Source: Gammaproteobacteria bacterium (lineage in GTDB: Bacteria; Pseudomonadota; Gammaproteobacteria; Pseudomonadales; Azotimanducaceae). From it: a stretch of 64,000 nucleotides of DNA. A program made the translations under genes and the position numbers. This document shows, one piece after another, positions 44,077 to 53,405 of this stretch (its first letter is position 1; every line of letters begins with the position of its first letter). Below the pieces are notes generated by a model. That model had not been told where the DNA came from. It worked only from the letters and a program-made list of their open reading frames with translations, and ran no database searches. The stretch is taken from NCBI GenBank assembly GCA_002708765.1, contig PAPD01000021.1, positions 58,387 to 122,386 on the forward strand. The letters run 5' to 3'.

Positions 44077-45093
44077 CTAGCTTTGAGTAATTATCTGACT
44101 AGCTTTTTCTTCAATAGCTGAATGGTTTGTCAAGCTTTTAATCGAGCATACGCGTTCAGAATCAAAAAGCGCATGATGAAATGGCTGCGTTACTATATCT
44201 TGAGAAATAGGTTCGTTCAAATTATCAATTAGTAGCGCTTGGGAAGCCATCATAGCTAGATAGCTTGTTGATTTTCTTGCTTCAATATCGTCGTTTTTTA
44301 TAGAGCAGATAGCTCCTCCGAAAGAAATACTTTTATCTAATTTATAGATAATGGTTTTAATTAGAAACCCTGTCTTCGCTGCATCATACACTGGATCTGA
44401 CCCTTTGAAAGAAATCAAGATCTCTTCACGCATAGTCTGTTCTAGAGTACCGCCATAGGTTTCTGCAGCTTTATAGAAATTTTCAAAATAACTTTCCAAA
44501 TAGTGTGCTGGTCGAATTCTAAATATAAGAATACAGGCACGAGAATTTGATGTCTCTTGATCTAGCTTATTGAATTTACCGCTTGATGATGGCCCCCCTA
44601 CCGTCAACCAGGGAATTATCTGAGGAGAAAAAAACCAGATGGCTATCCCATAGACCGAAAATAGTAAAAAGATTTGTCCTGACAAGGATTTACTCAAATG
44701 CGAGGAATTGTCTAGCCCTATTATTATTTTCCCTTCATCTTCATCTTCAAATCTAATTATGTAAGAAAAGATAAGGTCCGTTTCAAAGCGTTTCCCTACT
44801 TTAGTGATTTCGCTTTCTTCTGCATTCCAGACCTGAATGAACGTGATTTTTTCTTCTTCAATCAATTGAGTTATAAGAAGGTTGACCGAGTTTAAGTCTT
44901 CTTCAATTAAATGCTGGGATATTTGCCTGTAGATTTGTTGAGCTGCTATTTCCGCATATATTTTCTTATCATGATCGCCTTGCTTTGTTCGCTCGGTTTC
45001 ATAGATCATGGATATAATTAGACATAGGCTCAAGGGTAATAAAATGAGCAGCAGTGGAAGCCTATAGCTTATATAATAATTTGGAGAACTCAT
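44077..45093 (-). CDS. AhpA/YtjB-like membrane protein (SMP_2 family)
   Basis: A 338-residue protein with an N-terminal membrane helix (about 12-30), an extracytoplasmic domain with IYRQISQHLIEEDLNSVNLLITQLIEEE-like segments, a second helix (about 137-160) and a soluble C-terminal domain. Its position, divergent from serB, is that of ytjB (smp) in E. coli and ahpA in Pseudomonas, both SMP_2 family members. The family is annotated as haemolysin-like but has no established function. The assignment rests on synteny, topology and length more than on motifs. Confidence 0.72.
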   Translation of the reverse strand: MSSPNYYISYRLPLLLILLPLSLCLIISMIYETERTKQGDHDKKIYAEIAAQQIYRQISQHLIEEDLNSVNLLITQLIEEEKITFIQVWNAEESEITKVGKRFETDLIFSYIIRFEDEDEGKIIIGLDNSSHLSKSLSGQIFLLFSVYGIAIWFFSPQIIPWLTVGGPSSSGKFNKLDQETSNSRACILIFRIRPAHYLESYFENFYKAAETYGGTLEQTMREEILISFKGSDPVYDAAKTGFLIKTIIYKLDKSISFGGAICSIKNDDIEARKSTSYLAMMASQALLIDNLNEPISQDIVTQPFHHALFDSERVCSIKSLTNHSAIEEKASQIITQS

Positions 45094-45191
45094 TCAGGAG
45101 CTGTGCTATAAATTGACGTGCAAGGGCTATTATAGACGATACTACTCATCTAGTCGCTTATAACGCGTCAACGTTTTAACCTAATCTGTCT

Positions 45192-46403
45192 ATGGAAGAT
45201 CTGTTTTTAATACGAATTTTTGGCGACGGCGGGAAATCTTTGACCACTAGAATGTCTGCTTTACTGGCCGAGGTAGAAGCGGATATCCTTGACATAGGGC
45301 AGTCCGTTATACATAACAATTTGTCGCTAGCGATGCTCGTTTATATCCCTAACCAGAAAACTGACGCGCTGTTGAAAATTGAAGAAAAACTGGCCACCGT
45401 GAGCGAAAAATTTGTTTTTGCTCGCGTCAGCTCTGAAAGATATGAGAAATGGGTAGAGAAACAGGGGGCTCCAAGATATGTTCTTACCCTTCTAGCCAGA
45501 AAAATTAGAGCTTCACATATGGCCGCAGTCACTGAGTTAATTTCTACCGATAATCTTAAGGTCGATGGGATTAAAAGGTTATCAGGAAGAGTATCAAGAA
45601 ACTCGGTGAATACTTCTTCCAAAGCATGTTTTGAATTTTCCATAAGAGGCAAACCCACGCAAAAATTTAGAGAAAACTTGATCGCTATCAGCAGCAAATC
45701 ACAGGTTGACATTGCATTGCAGGAAGACGGGATTTATCGGAGACACCGAAGACTTGTTGCCTTTGATATGGATAGTACTTTGATTGCAGCAGAGGTAATT
45801 GACGAGTTAGGTGATCTCGCGGGAGTCGGAGCCCAGGTTAAAAAGATTACTGCTAGAGCAATGGCGGGGGAGTTAGATTTCTCGGATAGTCTCCGTCGAC
45901 GAGTTTCTCTTCTTCAGGGGCTTTCTGAGTCCAGTTTAGAAAAGGTAGCTTCTATGATGCCATTGACTGAAGGAGTCGAACAGCTCTTCAAAATTTTAAA
46001 TCGTCTGGGATATAAAACCGCAATAATTTCAGGGGGATTTACCTTTTTTGGAGATAAGTTAAAGTCAAGACTCGGTATTGACCATGTCTATGCTAATGAG
46101 CTCGAGATAAAAGAAAACTGTCTTACTGGCCAAGTGCTTGGCCCCATCATTGGAGCTCAACAAAAATCAGAAATTCTGCAACAGATTGCAGCTAGGGAAA
46201 ATATCTCGTTGGAACAAACCATAGCGGTTGGCGATGGCGCGAATGACTTGCCAATGCTTTCTGCTTCTGGTTTGGGAATTGCCTTCAATGCGAAACCCAT
46301 GGTTCGCAAAGCGGCTAACCAATCTATTTCTACTCTTGGACTAGATAGTCTGCTATATCTGATGGGCATTAGAGACCATGAATTAAACACGTTTTTATCT
46401 TAA
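45192..46403 (+). CDS. serB: Phosphoserine phosphatase
   Basis: Last step of serine synthesis. The 403-residue protein has an N-terminal part of about 180 residues consistent with the two ACT domains of Pseudomonas SerB, then the HAD domain with FDMDSTLIAAEVIDELG, LKTAIISGGF-type motif II (here YKTAIISGGFTFF) and AVGDGANDLPML motif III. Length is typical of the ACT-containing form. Start ATG at 45192. The 3' end overlaps that of the convergent epmB by 4 bases. Confidence 0.96.
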   Translation: MEDLFLIRIFGDGGKSLTTRMSALLAEVEADILDIGQSVIHNNLSLAMLVYIPNQKTDALLKIEEKLATVSEKFVFARVSSERYEKWVEKQGAPRYVLTLLARKIRASHMAAVTELISTDNLKVDGIKRLSGRVSRNSVNTSSKACFEFSIRGKPTQKFRENLIAISSKSQVDIALQEDGIYRRHRRLVAFDMDSTLIAAEVIDELGDLAGVGAQVKKITARAMAGELDFSDSLRRRVSLLQGLSESSLEKVASMMPLTEGVEQLFKILNRLGYKTAIISGGFTFFGDKLKSRLGIDHVYANELEIKENCLTGQVLGPIIGAQQKSEILQQIAARENISLEQTIAVGDGANDLPMLSASGLGIAFNAKPMVRKAANQSISTLGLDSLLYLMGIRDHELNTFLS

Positions 46404-47395
46404 TAATACATGATGTCTTTTGATTTTTTGCCTGCTGTTTCTCTCGCAAGTTTCGGTACTAGGTATCCTGGAAGGACAGCCTTAATTTTTTCAATCAGTT
46501 GCTTTGCTTCTCTTAGGGGCACGAAAAAATGTGCTGAGCCTTTTACCGGATCAAGAAGATGAAGATAGTAGGGCAGGACTCCGGCGCTGAATAATTTCTC
46601 CGAAAGAGCAGACAGAATATTTGGATCGTTGTTTATATTCTTAAGCAGTACGCTTTGGTTTAGAAGAGTAGTGTTATTTGATTTTAGTTTACTCAAATAC
46701 GAGACTAGTTGATCATCTATCTCATTAGGGTGGTTAATGTGAAAAACAAAAACTAAGTTTTTCTCACATTTGTTTTTCCATTCAATCAGATCTGGGCATA
46801 TCCGATTTGGTATTACGATAGGTAGACGGGTATGAATCCTTATTGTCGTTAAGTGGTTAATTCCGTTAAGTTTTACTACTAATTTGTAAAGAAATTGATC
46901 GGAAAGCAGTAGAGGGTCCCCCCCACTCAATATGACTTCTTTCAAAGATGAATCGGACTTAATGTAATCAATGAGCTCCTCCCACTTCGTGCTACTCAAT
47001 TTGTTCTTGTGATAGGGAAAATGACGACGGAAGCAGTAGCGACAGTTAATTCCGCAGGCTCCAGCAGCAATAATCAGTGCTCTCCCACTGTATTTTTGTA
47101 TCAATCCTTCGGGTGAATCTGTTTGTGTCTGCTCCTGTAGTGGATCCAAATAGAATCCTTCTTGCGAAGAATTTTCTTCACTCTTAGGGAGCACCTGAAG
47201 TAAAAGCGGATCTTTAAGATCACCCTTCTTAATTCTGTTTAAATAAGGCAAAGGAACCAACAAGGGAAAGTCAGACTTAAAACTTTCTAGGGATATGTTG
47301 AGTTTCTGACCTAGATTGTTGATGTCACGAATAGCATTCTTTAAATGCCAATGCCAATCTTCGTTATGCAATCTTAACTTAGTTGAGGTTATCAT
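46400..47395 (-). CDS. epmB: EF-P beta-lysylation protein (lysine 2,3-aminomutase family)
   Basis: Radical SAM enzyme that makes (R)-beta-lysine for the modification of elongation factor P. The 331-residue protein has the cluster motif CGINCRYCFRRHFPY (three Cys for the iron-sulfur cluster), SGGDPLLL, and the C-terminal segment YYLHLLDPVKGSAHF. It starts only 26 bases from efp and is divergent from it, so the efp promoter must lie within or very close to epmB. All conserved motifs are intact. Confidence 0.95.
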   Translation of the reverse strand: MITSTKLRLHNEDWHWHLKNAIRDINNLGQKLNISLESFKSDFPLLVPLPYLNRIKKGDLKDPLLLQVLPKSEENSSQEGFYLDPLQEQTQTDSPEGLIQKYSGRALIIAAGACGINCRYCFRRHFPYHKNKLSSTKWEELIDYIKSDSSLKEVILSGGDPLLLSDQFLYKLVVKLNGINHLTTIRIHTRLPIVIPNRICPDLIEWKNKCEKNLVFVFHINHPNEIDDQLVSYLSKLKSNNTTLLNQSVLLKNINNDPNILSALSEKLFSAGVLPYYLHLLDPVKGSAHFFVPLREAKQLIEKIKAVLPGYLVPKLARETAGKKSKDIMYY

Positions 47396-47421
47396 TAGTG
47401 TCTCGAGAAAAAGGTGACTAA

Positions 47422-47994
47422 ATGGCTAACTATTCTACCAATGAATTTAAGGCGGGTCTTAAGGTAATGCTGGAAGGTGATCCTTGCAATATAGTTGAAA
47501 ATGAGTTCGTAAAGCCCGGGAAAGGGCAGGCTTTTAATCGGGTTAGATTAAAAAATCTGAAAACAGGCCGTGTCTGGGAGCGAACTTTCAAATCAGGGGA
47601 ATCTCTTGAAAGTGCAGATGTTATGGAGTACGAGATGGAATATCTTTATTCAGATTGAGATTATTGGCACTTTATGAAAACTGATGGCAGTTATGACCAG
47701 ATTGCGGCTGATAAGACGGCAGTGGAAGATAGTGCTAAATGGCTCAATGAGACTGATAAAGCTACGGTTACCCTGTGGAACGGAACTCCTATTCTGGTTG
47801 CACCTTCGAATTTTGTAGAATTGGAGGTAGTGGAAACAGATCCTGGGCTTAAGGGGGACACCGCTAGCGGAGGCTCAAAACCTGCTACCTTGCGAACTGG
47901 GGCTATTGTTAAGGTTCCTCTTTTTGTTAATGTAGGAGATGTCGTTCGCGTTGATACGCGAACATCTGAATATCAAGGCCGCGTAAAGAACTAA
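47422..47994 (+). pseudogene. efp: Elongation factor P, interrupted by an in-frame TGA
   Basis: The full-length reading of 190 codons aligns end to end with EF-P, which helps ribosomes through proline stretches. Domain 1 has [10 protein letters not shown], with K34, the lysine that EpmA/EpmB modify. Domains 2 and 3 run to [14 protein letters not shown]. At 47656-47658 a TGA replaces the conserved Gly codon of the YLYxDGE/DxxHFM region (here YLYSD-stop-DYWHFM). Before and after it the frame is the same and no other change is seen. A GGA to TGA change would explain it. Without readthrough only 78 residues are made, lacking most of domain 2 and all of domain 3. The site AAGGTG lies upstream of the ATG. 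Possible causes: sequence error, true inactivation, or readthrough. Confidence 0.9.
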
Positions 47995-48010
47995 TCTCCT
48001 AGGTTTGTAA

Positions 48011-48928
48011 ATGAATGTGACAAATATCCGGCTTAGATCGGAGCTGCTGAAGGCGATCAGGGCCTTTTTTTATTCGAAGTCAGTTACAGAGGTTATGACA
48101 CCAGCTCTTCGAGAACATGGTTCGAATGAGGTTTATATAGACAGTATCCATATCGAAGGTCGGGGATATCTTCAGACTTCACCAGAACATTCCATGAAAT
48201 GCTTGCTTTCAAAATATCAGAAATCTATTTTTCAAATCTGTTCTGTATTTCGCGCTGGAGAGGTTGGCCCTCTCCATAAAGAAGAATTCCAGATGCTTGA
48301 ATGGTATCGCAGTTTGTTTGGTTTATCGGATTTAATTGAAGAACTAGAAGAACTAATATCTGTTTTAGTGGACGAGTTAAGTCTAGATTTTGATATCATC
48401 GCAATCAAATTCCCATTTGTGAAGAAATCCTACAAGTCATTCTTTCTTGAAAATTTCTCGGTGAATCCTCATTCTGTGTCCATGAAGCGGCTTAGAGAAA
48501 TGTCAAAAGATATCGATTTTATTGATAAATACTCTTCCCGATCAGAATGTTTAGATGCCTTGTTTGCTATGAATATACAACCGAAAATCATAGCCCCGAC
48601 CTTTGTTATAGATTTTCCTGTCTGTCAGGCTGCTCAAGCGGAATTTCTTACAAATAGTGAAGGAGAGAAAGTGGCTAATCGATTTGAACTTTATATTAGA
48701 GGTGTTGAGTTAGCGAATGCTTATCAGGAATTGCGTGATCCAGAAGAAATGAAAGCGCGTTTTGAAGCTAACAATGCGTTGAGACTCTTAAAAGGGAAAC
48801 CCCAGATGGGCCATGATATGGATTTAATTGAGTGCCTTCCTAGTATGCCTAAATGTGCTGGCGCTTCTATCGGAATTGAACGATTAATGATGCTTTTAAC
48901 AGGTTCTTGTGAAATCCGTAATTTCTAG
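48011..48928 (+). CDS. epmA: EF-P--(R)-beta-lysine ligase
   Basis: A paralogue of lysyl-tRNA synthetase that attaches beta-lysine to EF-P K34. The 305-residue protein has the class II motifs: FFYSKSVTEVMTPAL (motif 1), SVFRAGEVGPLHKEEFQMLEWYR (motif 2 region) and a C-terminal ASIGIERLMMLL (motif 3). It lacks the anticodon-binding domain, as expected for EpmA. It starts 16 bases after efp. The epmB-efp-epmA cluster shows that the EF-P modification pathway is preserved next to the interrupted efp. Confidence 0.95.
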   Translation: MNVTNIRLRSELLKAIRAFFYSKSVTEVMTPALREHGSNEVYIDSIHIEGRGYLQTSPEHSMKCLLSKYQKSIFQICSVFRAGEVGPLHKEEFQMLEWYRSLFGLSDLIEELEELISVLVDELSLDFDIIAIKFPFVKKSYKSFFLENFSVNPHSVSMKRLREMSKDIDFIDKYSSRSECLDALFAMNIQPKIIAPTFVIDFPVCQAAQAEFLTNSEGEKVANRFELYIRGVELANAYQELRDPEEMKARFEANNALRLLKGKPQMGHDMDLIECLPSMPKCAGASIGIERLMMLLTGSCEIRNF

Positions 48929-49713
48929 TTTAGACTTTGCCCGAATAGGACCTTTTCGTTTTCTTCAAACTCGAAATTCAATTTTTTCGAAGCTAGCATT
49001 ATCACGGTTGACCCTAGCTGGAAAAGACCGAGTTCGTCCCCTTGATTCAAATTTTGATTTATTTCTTCAGTTTTAAATTCTCTCGGTTCATAGGGGGTAA
49101 CTCTCCAGAATGGTTTAATCCCCCCTACAATTGCTGCCCCTACCATAACAATTGCTATATACCCAAAGTCCGTTTCCAAGTGAAAAATTAGCCTTTCGTT
49201 TTTAGCGTAGAGACCTGGTATTCTAGATACTGTATTTGGGTTTACTGAAAATAGTTCGCCAGGCACATACGTCGCCGACTTAATTTTTCCATTAGCCGGC
49301 ATATGAACACGATGGTAATCTGATGGAGCCAGATAAATCGTTAGATGTGAGCCTCCGACAAGGTTTTCTATTTGATCCTTTGCTAGAAGGCTATTGATAG
49401 AGAAAGAGTGACCTTTAGCAGATATTTTTAGGGATTTATCTATGATCCCATGATCAGCGATTGTTCCATCGCAAGGACAGCATATGACCGAGCATATTTT
49501 CCTAGCTTCGGCAGCGAGCTCCCTGCTAAAAAAATCATTAAAGGTTTTGTATTCTGTCTTTCTCTTTTTTGCCTCTTCAAGTTTTACTGGATAGAAATGA
49601 CAAAACAAACTAATAAGTATGTGCTTGATGAAAAATACTCTACTTTCGGCGAGTGTCCCAGCGAGCCTGCTCGCAGCGTGTTTAGGTAAGATTTTCTGGA
49701 AGGTAACGAACAT
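48925..49713 (-). CDS. psd: Phosphatidylserine decarboxylase proenzyme
   Basis: Makes phosphatidylethanolamine. The 262-residue protein contains the self-cleavage site LGST near the C-terminus (in LFQLGSTVIML), whose Ser becomes the pyruvoyl group, plus the conserved YKTFNDFFSREL and YHRVHMPANG. It is a little shorter than the E. coli enzyme but complete. It is convergent with epmA, with a 4-base overlap. In Pseudomonas psd has the same neighbours. Start ATG at 49713. Confidence 0.95.
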   Translation of the reverse strand: MFVTFQKILPKHAASRLAGTLAESRVFFIKHILISLFCHFYPVKLEEAKKRKTEYKTFNDFFSRELAAEARKICSVICCPCDGTIADHGIIDKSLKISAKGHSFSINSLLAKDQIENLVGGSHLTIYLAPSDYHRVHMPANGKIKSATYVPGELFSVNPNTVSRIPGLYAKNERLIFHLETDFGYIAIVMVGAAIVGGIKPFWRVTPYEPREFKTEEINQNLNQGDELGLFQLGSTVIMLASKKLNFEFEENEKVLFGQSLN

Positions 49714-49803
49714 CTAAAAAGCCACTTTTTTTTTCGGATAGCATGATTTTTTAAGTTAACATATGAATTAATAAAAATCGTTAAAGATTCAATTGGGACA
49801 AGT

Positions 49804-50355
49804 TTGAAAGCAGAACAAGAAAATCTGGTTTGGATGGATCTGGAGATGACCGGACTTGATCCTAGTAAAGACAGAATTCTAGAGATTGCCGTTTTAGTAA
49901 CAGATTCAGATCTAAACTTGTTGTCGGAAGGACCAACTTTTTTTCTTAGTCAACCTGAGGCAATCCTAAATAATATGGACGACTGGAATACTCGTCATCA
50001 TACAGATTCAGGATTGCTAGACCGAGTAAGATCAGAGGGAATAAAAGAGAAGGAAGCAGAGCTCCGTGTTTTGGGCTATCTTAATTCGTATGTTAAGGAA
50101 GGGAGCTCCCCTCTTTGTGGAAATAGTGTATGGCATGACCGTAGGTTTCTAGAAAAGTATATGCCCCAGCTCAATTTGTTTTTTCATTATCGAAATATCG
50201 ATGTTAGTTCTATTAAGGAGCTGGCTAGGCGTTGGGTACCCGAAGTGGCGAGAGGAGTCAAAAAAAATGGTACTCACAGAGCTCTTGATGATATCAAGGA
50301 GTCTTTGGCGGAGTTAAAGTTCTATAGGGAAAACTTCTTTAAGCTCAAATCCTAG
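49804..50355 (+). CDS. orn: Oligoribonuclease
   Basis: 3'-5' exonuclease that degrades di- to pentaribonucleotides and pGpG from c-di-GMP breakdown. The 183-residue DEDDh protein has Exo I WMDLEMTGLDP, an Exo II with the conserved NSVWHDRRFL, and Exo III HRALDDIKES. Length fits the family. The start is TTG at 49804, fixed by the family N-terminus a few residues before the Exo I motif. Its stop overlaps that of the convergent queG by 11 bases. rsgA, normally beside orn, is absent. Confidence 0.95.
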   Translation: MKAEQENLVWMDLEMTGLDPSKDRILEIAVLVTDSDLNLLSEGPTFFLSQPEAILNNMDDWNTRHHTDSGLLDRVRSEGIKEKEAELRVLGYLNSYVKEGSSPLCGNSVWHDRRFLEKYMPQLNLFFHYRNIDVSSIKELARRWVPEVARGVKKNGTHRALDDIKESLAELKFYRENFFKLKS

Positions 50356-51415
50356 TGTGTTGCTCAAGCGCCCAATTTATATGTTCATCCAATAATTGTG
50401 AATATCCTTTTCGAGCTAATAGGATTTGGGTGAGATTCGGTAAGGATTTGGTATTTCCAAGAGCGACTGCAATATTTCTCAACCATCCTTGATATCCTGT
50501 TCTTCTTATTGCTGATCCTGCAGTTTTGCGTTCAAATTCATTCTCACTCCATTGAAACAGATTTATCAGCTCTTCGTTCTGTAAGCCGTGCCTAGGTTTA
50601 AAATCCTTTTCTTTATTCTGATTTGCGTATCTATTCCAAGGACAGAATATCTGGCAATCATCACAGCCAAATATGCGATTTCCCATGGGTTTTCGGTATT
50701 CCTCGGGAATCGTACCTTTGTTTTCAATGGTAAGGTATGAAATACATTTTTTGGCATCCAGGACATAGGGTTCTATTATTGCCTTTGTCGGACATATTTT
50801 AAGACATGCTTTACAGTCGCCACAAAGGTTTTTCTCCGGAAGATTGTTCTTTGCAAGCGGCAGATTGGTAAGGATCTCCGCCAGGAAGAACCAGGATCCT
50901 GCTTCTTTGTTTATGAGTAATGTATTTTTTCCTATCCATCCTAAGCCCGCTTTTTGTGCAACTGCTTTTTCAAGAATAGGAGCACTATCTGTAACCAGGC
51001 GAGATTCAAAATTGTAATAGTTGTTTCCTTCACAGAAAATCCTGATTTTTTTCTCCAATATTTTGAGTTTTGCTCGAATGGTCTTGTGATAGTCTCTTCC
51101 TTGAGCGTACTTTGATATTGAGCCCTTGTTTTCTGTTCTAATCGTATCTCTAGGGGCGGGGGTTTTTTCTAGGTAGTTGATCCGGAGAGAAATTATAGAG
51201 CGAGTGCCCGACTTGAGCTTAGCTGGATTCCATCGCATATCGCCATGACTAGTCATGTATTCCATTTCCCCGTGCATTCCTTTCGCCAGCCAACTCCTTA
51301 GTTTTTTGCCGTCAGCTTTTAGGTCAGTATCAGAAAAACCAACCTCAGCAAATCCTAAATCAGATGCCCAATTTGATATGTTATTTCGTAATTGGTTTAA
51401 ATTTAACTGTTTCAT
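50345..51415 (-). CDS. queG: Epoxyqueuosine reductase
   Basis: Cobalamin-dependent last step of queuosine synthesis in tRNA. The 356-residue protein has two iron-sulfur motif groups, CGDCKACLKICPTKAI and CDDCQIFCPWNR, the conserved GRDYHKTIR, DSAPILEKAVAQKAG and GWIGKNT. Length is normal. Start ATG at 51415. It is divergent from nnr. Its presence implies queuosine tRNA modification, and a cobalamin source, since the enzyme needs that cofactor. Confidence 0.95.
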   Translation of the reverse strand: MKQLNLNQLRNNISNWASDLGFAEVGFSDTDLKADGKKLRSWLAKGMHGEMEYMTSHGDMRWNPAKLKSGTRSIISLRINYLEKTPAPRDTIRTENKGSISKYAQGRDYHKTIRAKLKILEKKIRIFCEGNNYYNFESRLVTDSAPILEKAVAQKAGLGWIGKNTLLINKEAGSWFFLAEILTNLPLAKNNLPEKNLCGDCKACLKICPTKAIIEPYVLDAKKCISYLTIENKGTIPEEYRKPMGNRIFGCDDCQIFCPWNRYANQNKEKDFKPRHGLQNEELINLFQWSENEFERKTAGSAIRRTGYQGWLRNIAVALGNTKSLPNLTQILLARKGYSQLLDEHINWALEQHTRI

Positions 51416-51442
51416 AGTGAGAGTTTATCGTTTAGCTTGACG

Positions 51443-51448
51443 TATAAT
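51443..51448 (+). promoter_or_regulatory. Likely -10 box of nnr
   Basis: A TATAAT 28 bases before the nnr start in the short divergent region shared with queG. I see no consensus -35 at the usual distance. Confidence 0.35.
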
Positions 51449-51476
51449 CCAGTATTGGTGGATAGCCTAGAAGTAA

Positions 51477-52934
51477 ATGGAAAAATTATACCTAGCTAAA
51501 GAGATCAGAAAATTAGACAAACTGGCTATGGATCAAGAGCGTATCTCTAGCTTGGCACTGATAAACAGAGCGGCAAAGTCGGCGCTTGATTTATTACTCG
51601 ATCGCTGGCCAACAACTCGGAATGTGGCAGTTATTTGTGGATCGGGAAATAATGGCTCCGACGGCCTTGTTCTGGCAGCTCTTCTCGCTGATAGAGGAGT
51701 AAATGCTGCGATTTGCCTAGTTGATACCACTTTTCAACAGGGCTCGGACTTTGAGAAAGCCTTAATAATGTGCAAGGACCGCGAAGTAGGATTTTCTAAT
51801 ATAGAAGTCGCACTTGAAGAAGCAGATGTGGTAGTAGATGCAATTTTGGGCACGGGTCTTTCAAGGCCCGTCGAAGGCAGGCTAGCTGAAATTATTGAAA
51901 AGGTAAACGAGAAAGATGCCCCAGTACTTTCCATAGATATTCCTTCAGGTTTATGTTCCGATACAGGAGCAAGAAGAGGCTCATGCATTAGCGCTACTTT
52001 AACAATTACTTATATTGGAGCGAAGTTGGGATTGTATACTGGAGATGGACCTAGTTTAGCAGGTGAAATAGTGTTTGATTCCTTAGCAGTCCCACAATCA
52101 ATATATTCTAAGGTTGGTTTTGCTGCGAGGGTCTTGGAAATAGAATCAATGATCTCCAGATTGCCTATAAGGGGACCCACCTCTCATAAAGGCTCTCATG
52201 GCCATGTTCTTGTTGTGGGTGGAGATGAGGGCATGGGGGGTGCTGCTATGATGGCAGCAGAAGCTGCCTTATATTCTGGAGCCGGCTTAGTTTCTTTAGC
52301 TACACATCCCACTAATGTATCCGCTGTTTTAAGTCGAAGGCCTGAGATTATGGTTAAAGGAGTAATGCGGCCAGCTGAATTCGCTGAATTAATTGAGCGC
52401 GCTACGGTTATTGTTTTGGGTCCGGGGTTAGGGACGGATTCTTGGGGAGAGCAGATTTTTAAAGAGACAGTAGTCGTTGAGAAACCGCTAATCTTAGATG
52501 CTGATGGCCTTAATTGTCTTGCTGCAAGTCCCTGCAAACGAAAAAACTGGATTCTGACACCTCACCCCGGTGAAGCAAGAAAATTGCTCTCAAAGGATGT
52601 GCAGTTTGACCGGTTGTCTGCTGTAAGGAAAATTTCAGCAGCTTTCAGCAGCACTACAATTTTGAAGGGCGCGGGGACTTTAATATCGGATGAAAAAGGA
52701 ATAATAGGGTTATGTCCATTTGGCAATCCGGGCATGGCTGTGGGAGGAATGGGTGATGTTCTCGCGGGAGTCATAGGGGCATTAGTTGCTCAGGGGATAA
52801 CTATTTCGGAATCGGCACAGCTTGGTGCTGTCATACATTCTTGCGCGGCGGATGAGCTGCTCAAGAAACAAGGTATTAGAGGAATGCTAGCAACAGATCT
52901 CCTGCCTGAGATAAGGAGGTTGCTCAATAGTTGA
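51477..52934 (+). CDS. nnr: Bifunctional NAD(P)H-hydrate epimerase/dehydratase
   Basis: Repairs hydrated NAD(P)H. The 485-residue protein has an N-terminal YjeF epimerase domain (GSGNNGSDGLVLAALL near residue 60, DAILGTGLSRPVEG, and DIPSGL) and a C-terminal ribokinase-like dehydratase domain (GHVLVVGGDEGMGGAAMM-type, LILDADGLN, TPHPGEA, and NPGMAVGGMGDVLAG). Both halves are complete. Start ATG at 51477. It overlaps tsaE by 4 bases. The nnr-tsaE-amiB-mutL order is classic for gammaproteobacteria. Confidence 0.96.
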   Translation: MEKLYLAKEIRKLDKLAMDQERISSLALINRAAKSALDLLLDRWPTTRNVAVICGSGNNGSDGLVLAALLADRGVNAAICLVDTTFQQGSDFEKALIMCKDREVGFSNIEVALEEADVVVDAILGTGLSRPVEGRLAEIIEKVNEKDAPVLSIDIPSGLCSDTGARRGSCISATLTITYIGAKLGLYTGDGPSLAGEIVFDSLAVPQSIYSKVGFAARVLEIESMISRLPIRGPTSHKGSHGHVLVVGGDEGMGGAAMMAAEAALYSGAGLVSLATHPTNVSAVLSRRPEIMVKGVMRPAEFAELIERATVIVLGPGLGTDSWGEQIFKETVVVEKPLILDADGLNCLAASPCKRKNWILTPHPGEARKLLSKDVQFDRLSAVRKISAAFSSTTILKGAGTLISDEKGIIGLCPFGNPGMAVGGMGDVLAGVIGALVAQGITISESAQLGAVIHSCAADELLKKQGIRGMLATDLLPEIRRLLNS

Positions 52935-53404
52935 CAATTTATTTCGCACATACTGAGAAAGAGACTATCGAATTCGGAAGATGGTTGGGAGATTCGGCTA
53001 GCCAGTTTATCTCGGCAGGGGTAGTGATATTCCTAAAAGGAGATCTGGGTTCTGGGAAAACAACCCTGTGTAGAGGTGTCCTGAGGCATTTTGGGTATTC
53101 TGGTGCTGTCAAGAGCCCTACTTATACGATTGTAGAGCCATATGAAATAGAATTTGGTCAAATAAATCATTTCGATTTTTTTAGGATAAAACATCCCTAT
53201 GAATTAGATTTTATTGGGATAAACGACTATTTTTTGCCAGATATGCTGTGCTTGGTAGAATGGCCAGAAAAAGGAATCGGCGCGGTGCCTAAAGTTGATT
53301 TATCCGTCTCTATCGAGACCGATGGAGCGACTCGAAAGATATCCCTAACTCCTGATTCAGAAATCGGAGAGAGGATTTTTTCCAGGATTAAAGAAATTGA
53401 GTAG
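52931..53404 (+). CDS. tsaE: tRNA threonylcarbamoyladenosine biosynthesis ATPase
   Basis: ATPase that supports TsaBD in making t6A at position 37 of tRNAs. The 157-residue protein has the Walker A motif KGDLGSGKTTLCRG, the SPTYTIVEPYE segment, the NHFDFFRIKHPYELDFIG region and VEWPEKG, all typical. The start is TTG at 52931, overlapping the nnr stop. It is followed by amiB with almost no gap, consistent with one transcript. Confidence 0.95.
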   Translation: MTIYFAHTEKETIEFGRWLGDSASQFISAGVVIFLKGDLGSGKTTLCRGVLRHFGYSGAVKSPTYTIVEPYEIEFGQINHFDFFRIKHPYELDFIGINDYFLPDMLCLVEWPEKGIGAVPKVDLSVSIETDGATRKISLTPDSEIGERIFSRIKEIE

Positions 53405-53405
53405 G

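Noticed and set aside
47422..47994. TGA might be reassigned to an amino acid (for example glycine, as in Gracilibacteria) in this organism.
   Set aside because: Many genes in the window end with TGA at the normal family C-terminus (yggT, tkt, hemE, hflK, amiB), and no other conserved gene has an internal TGA.
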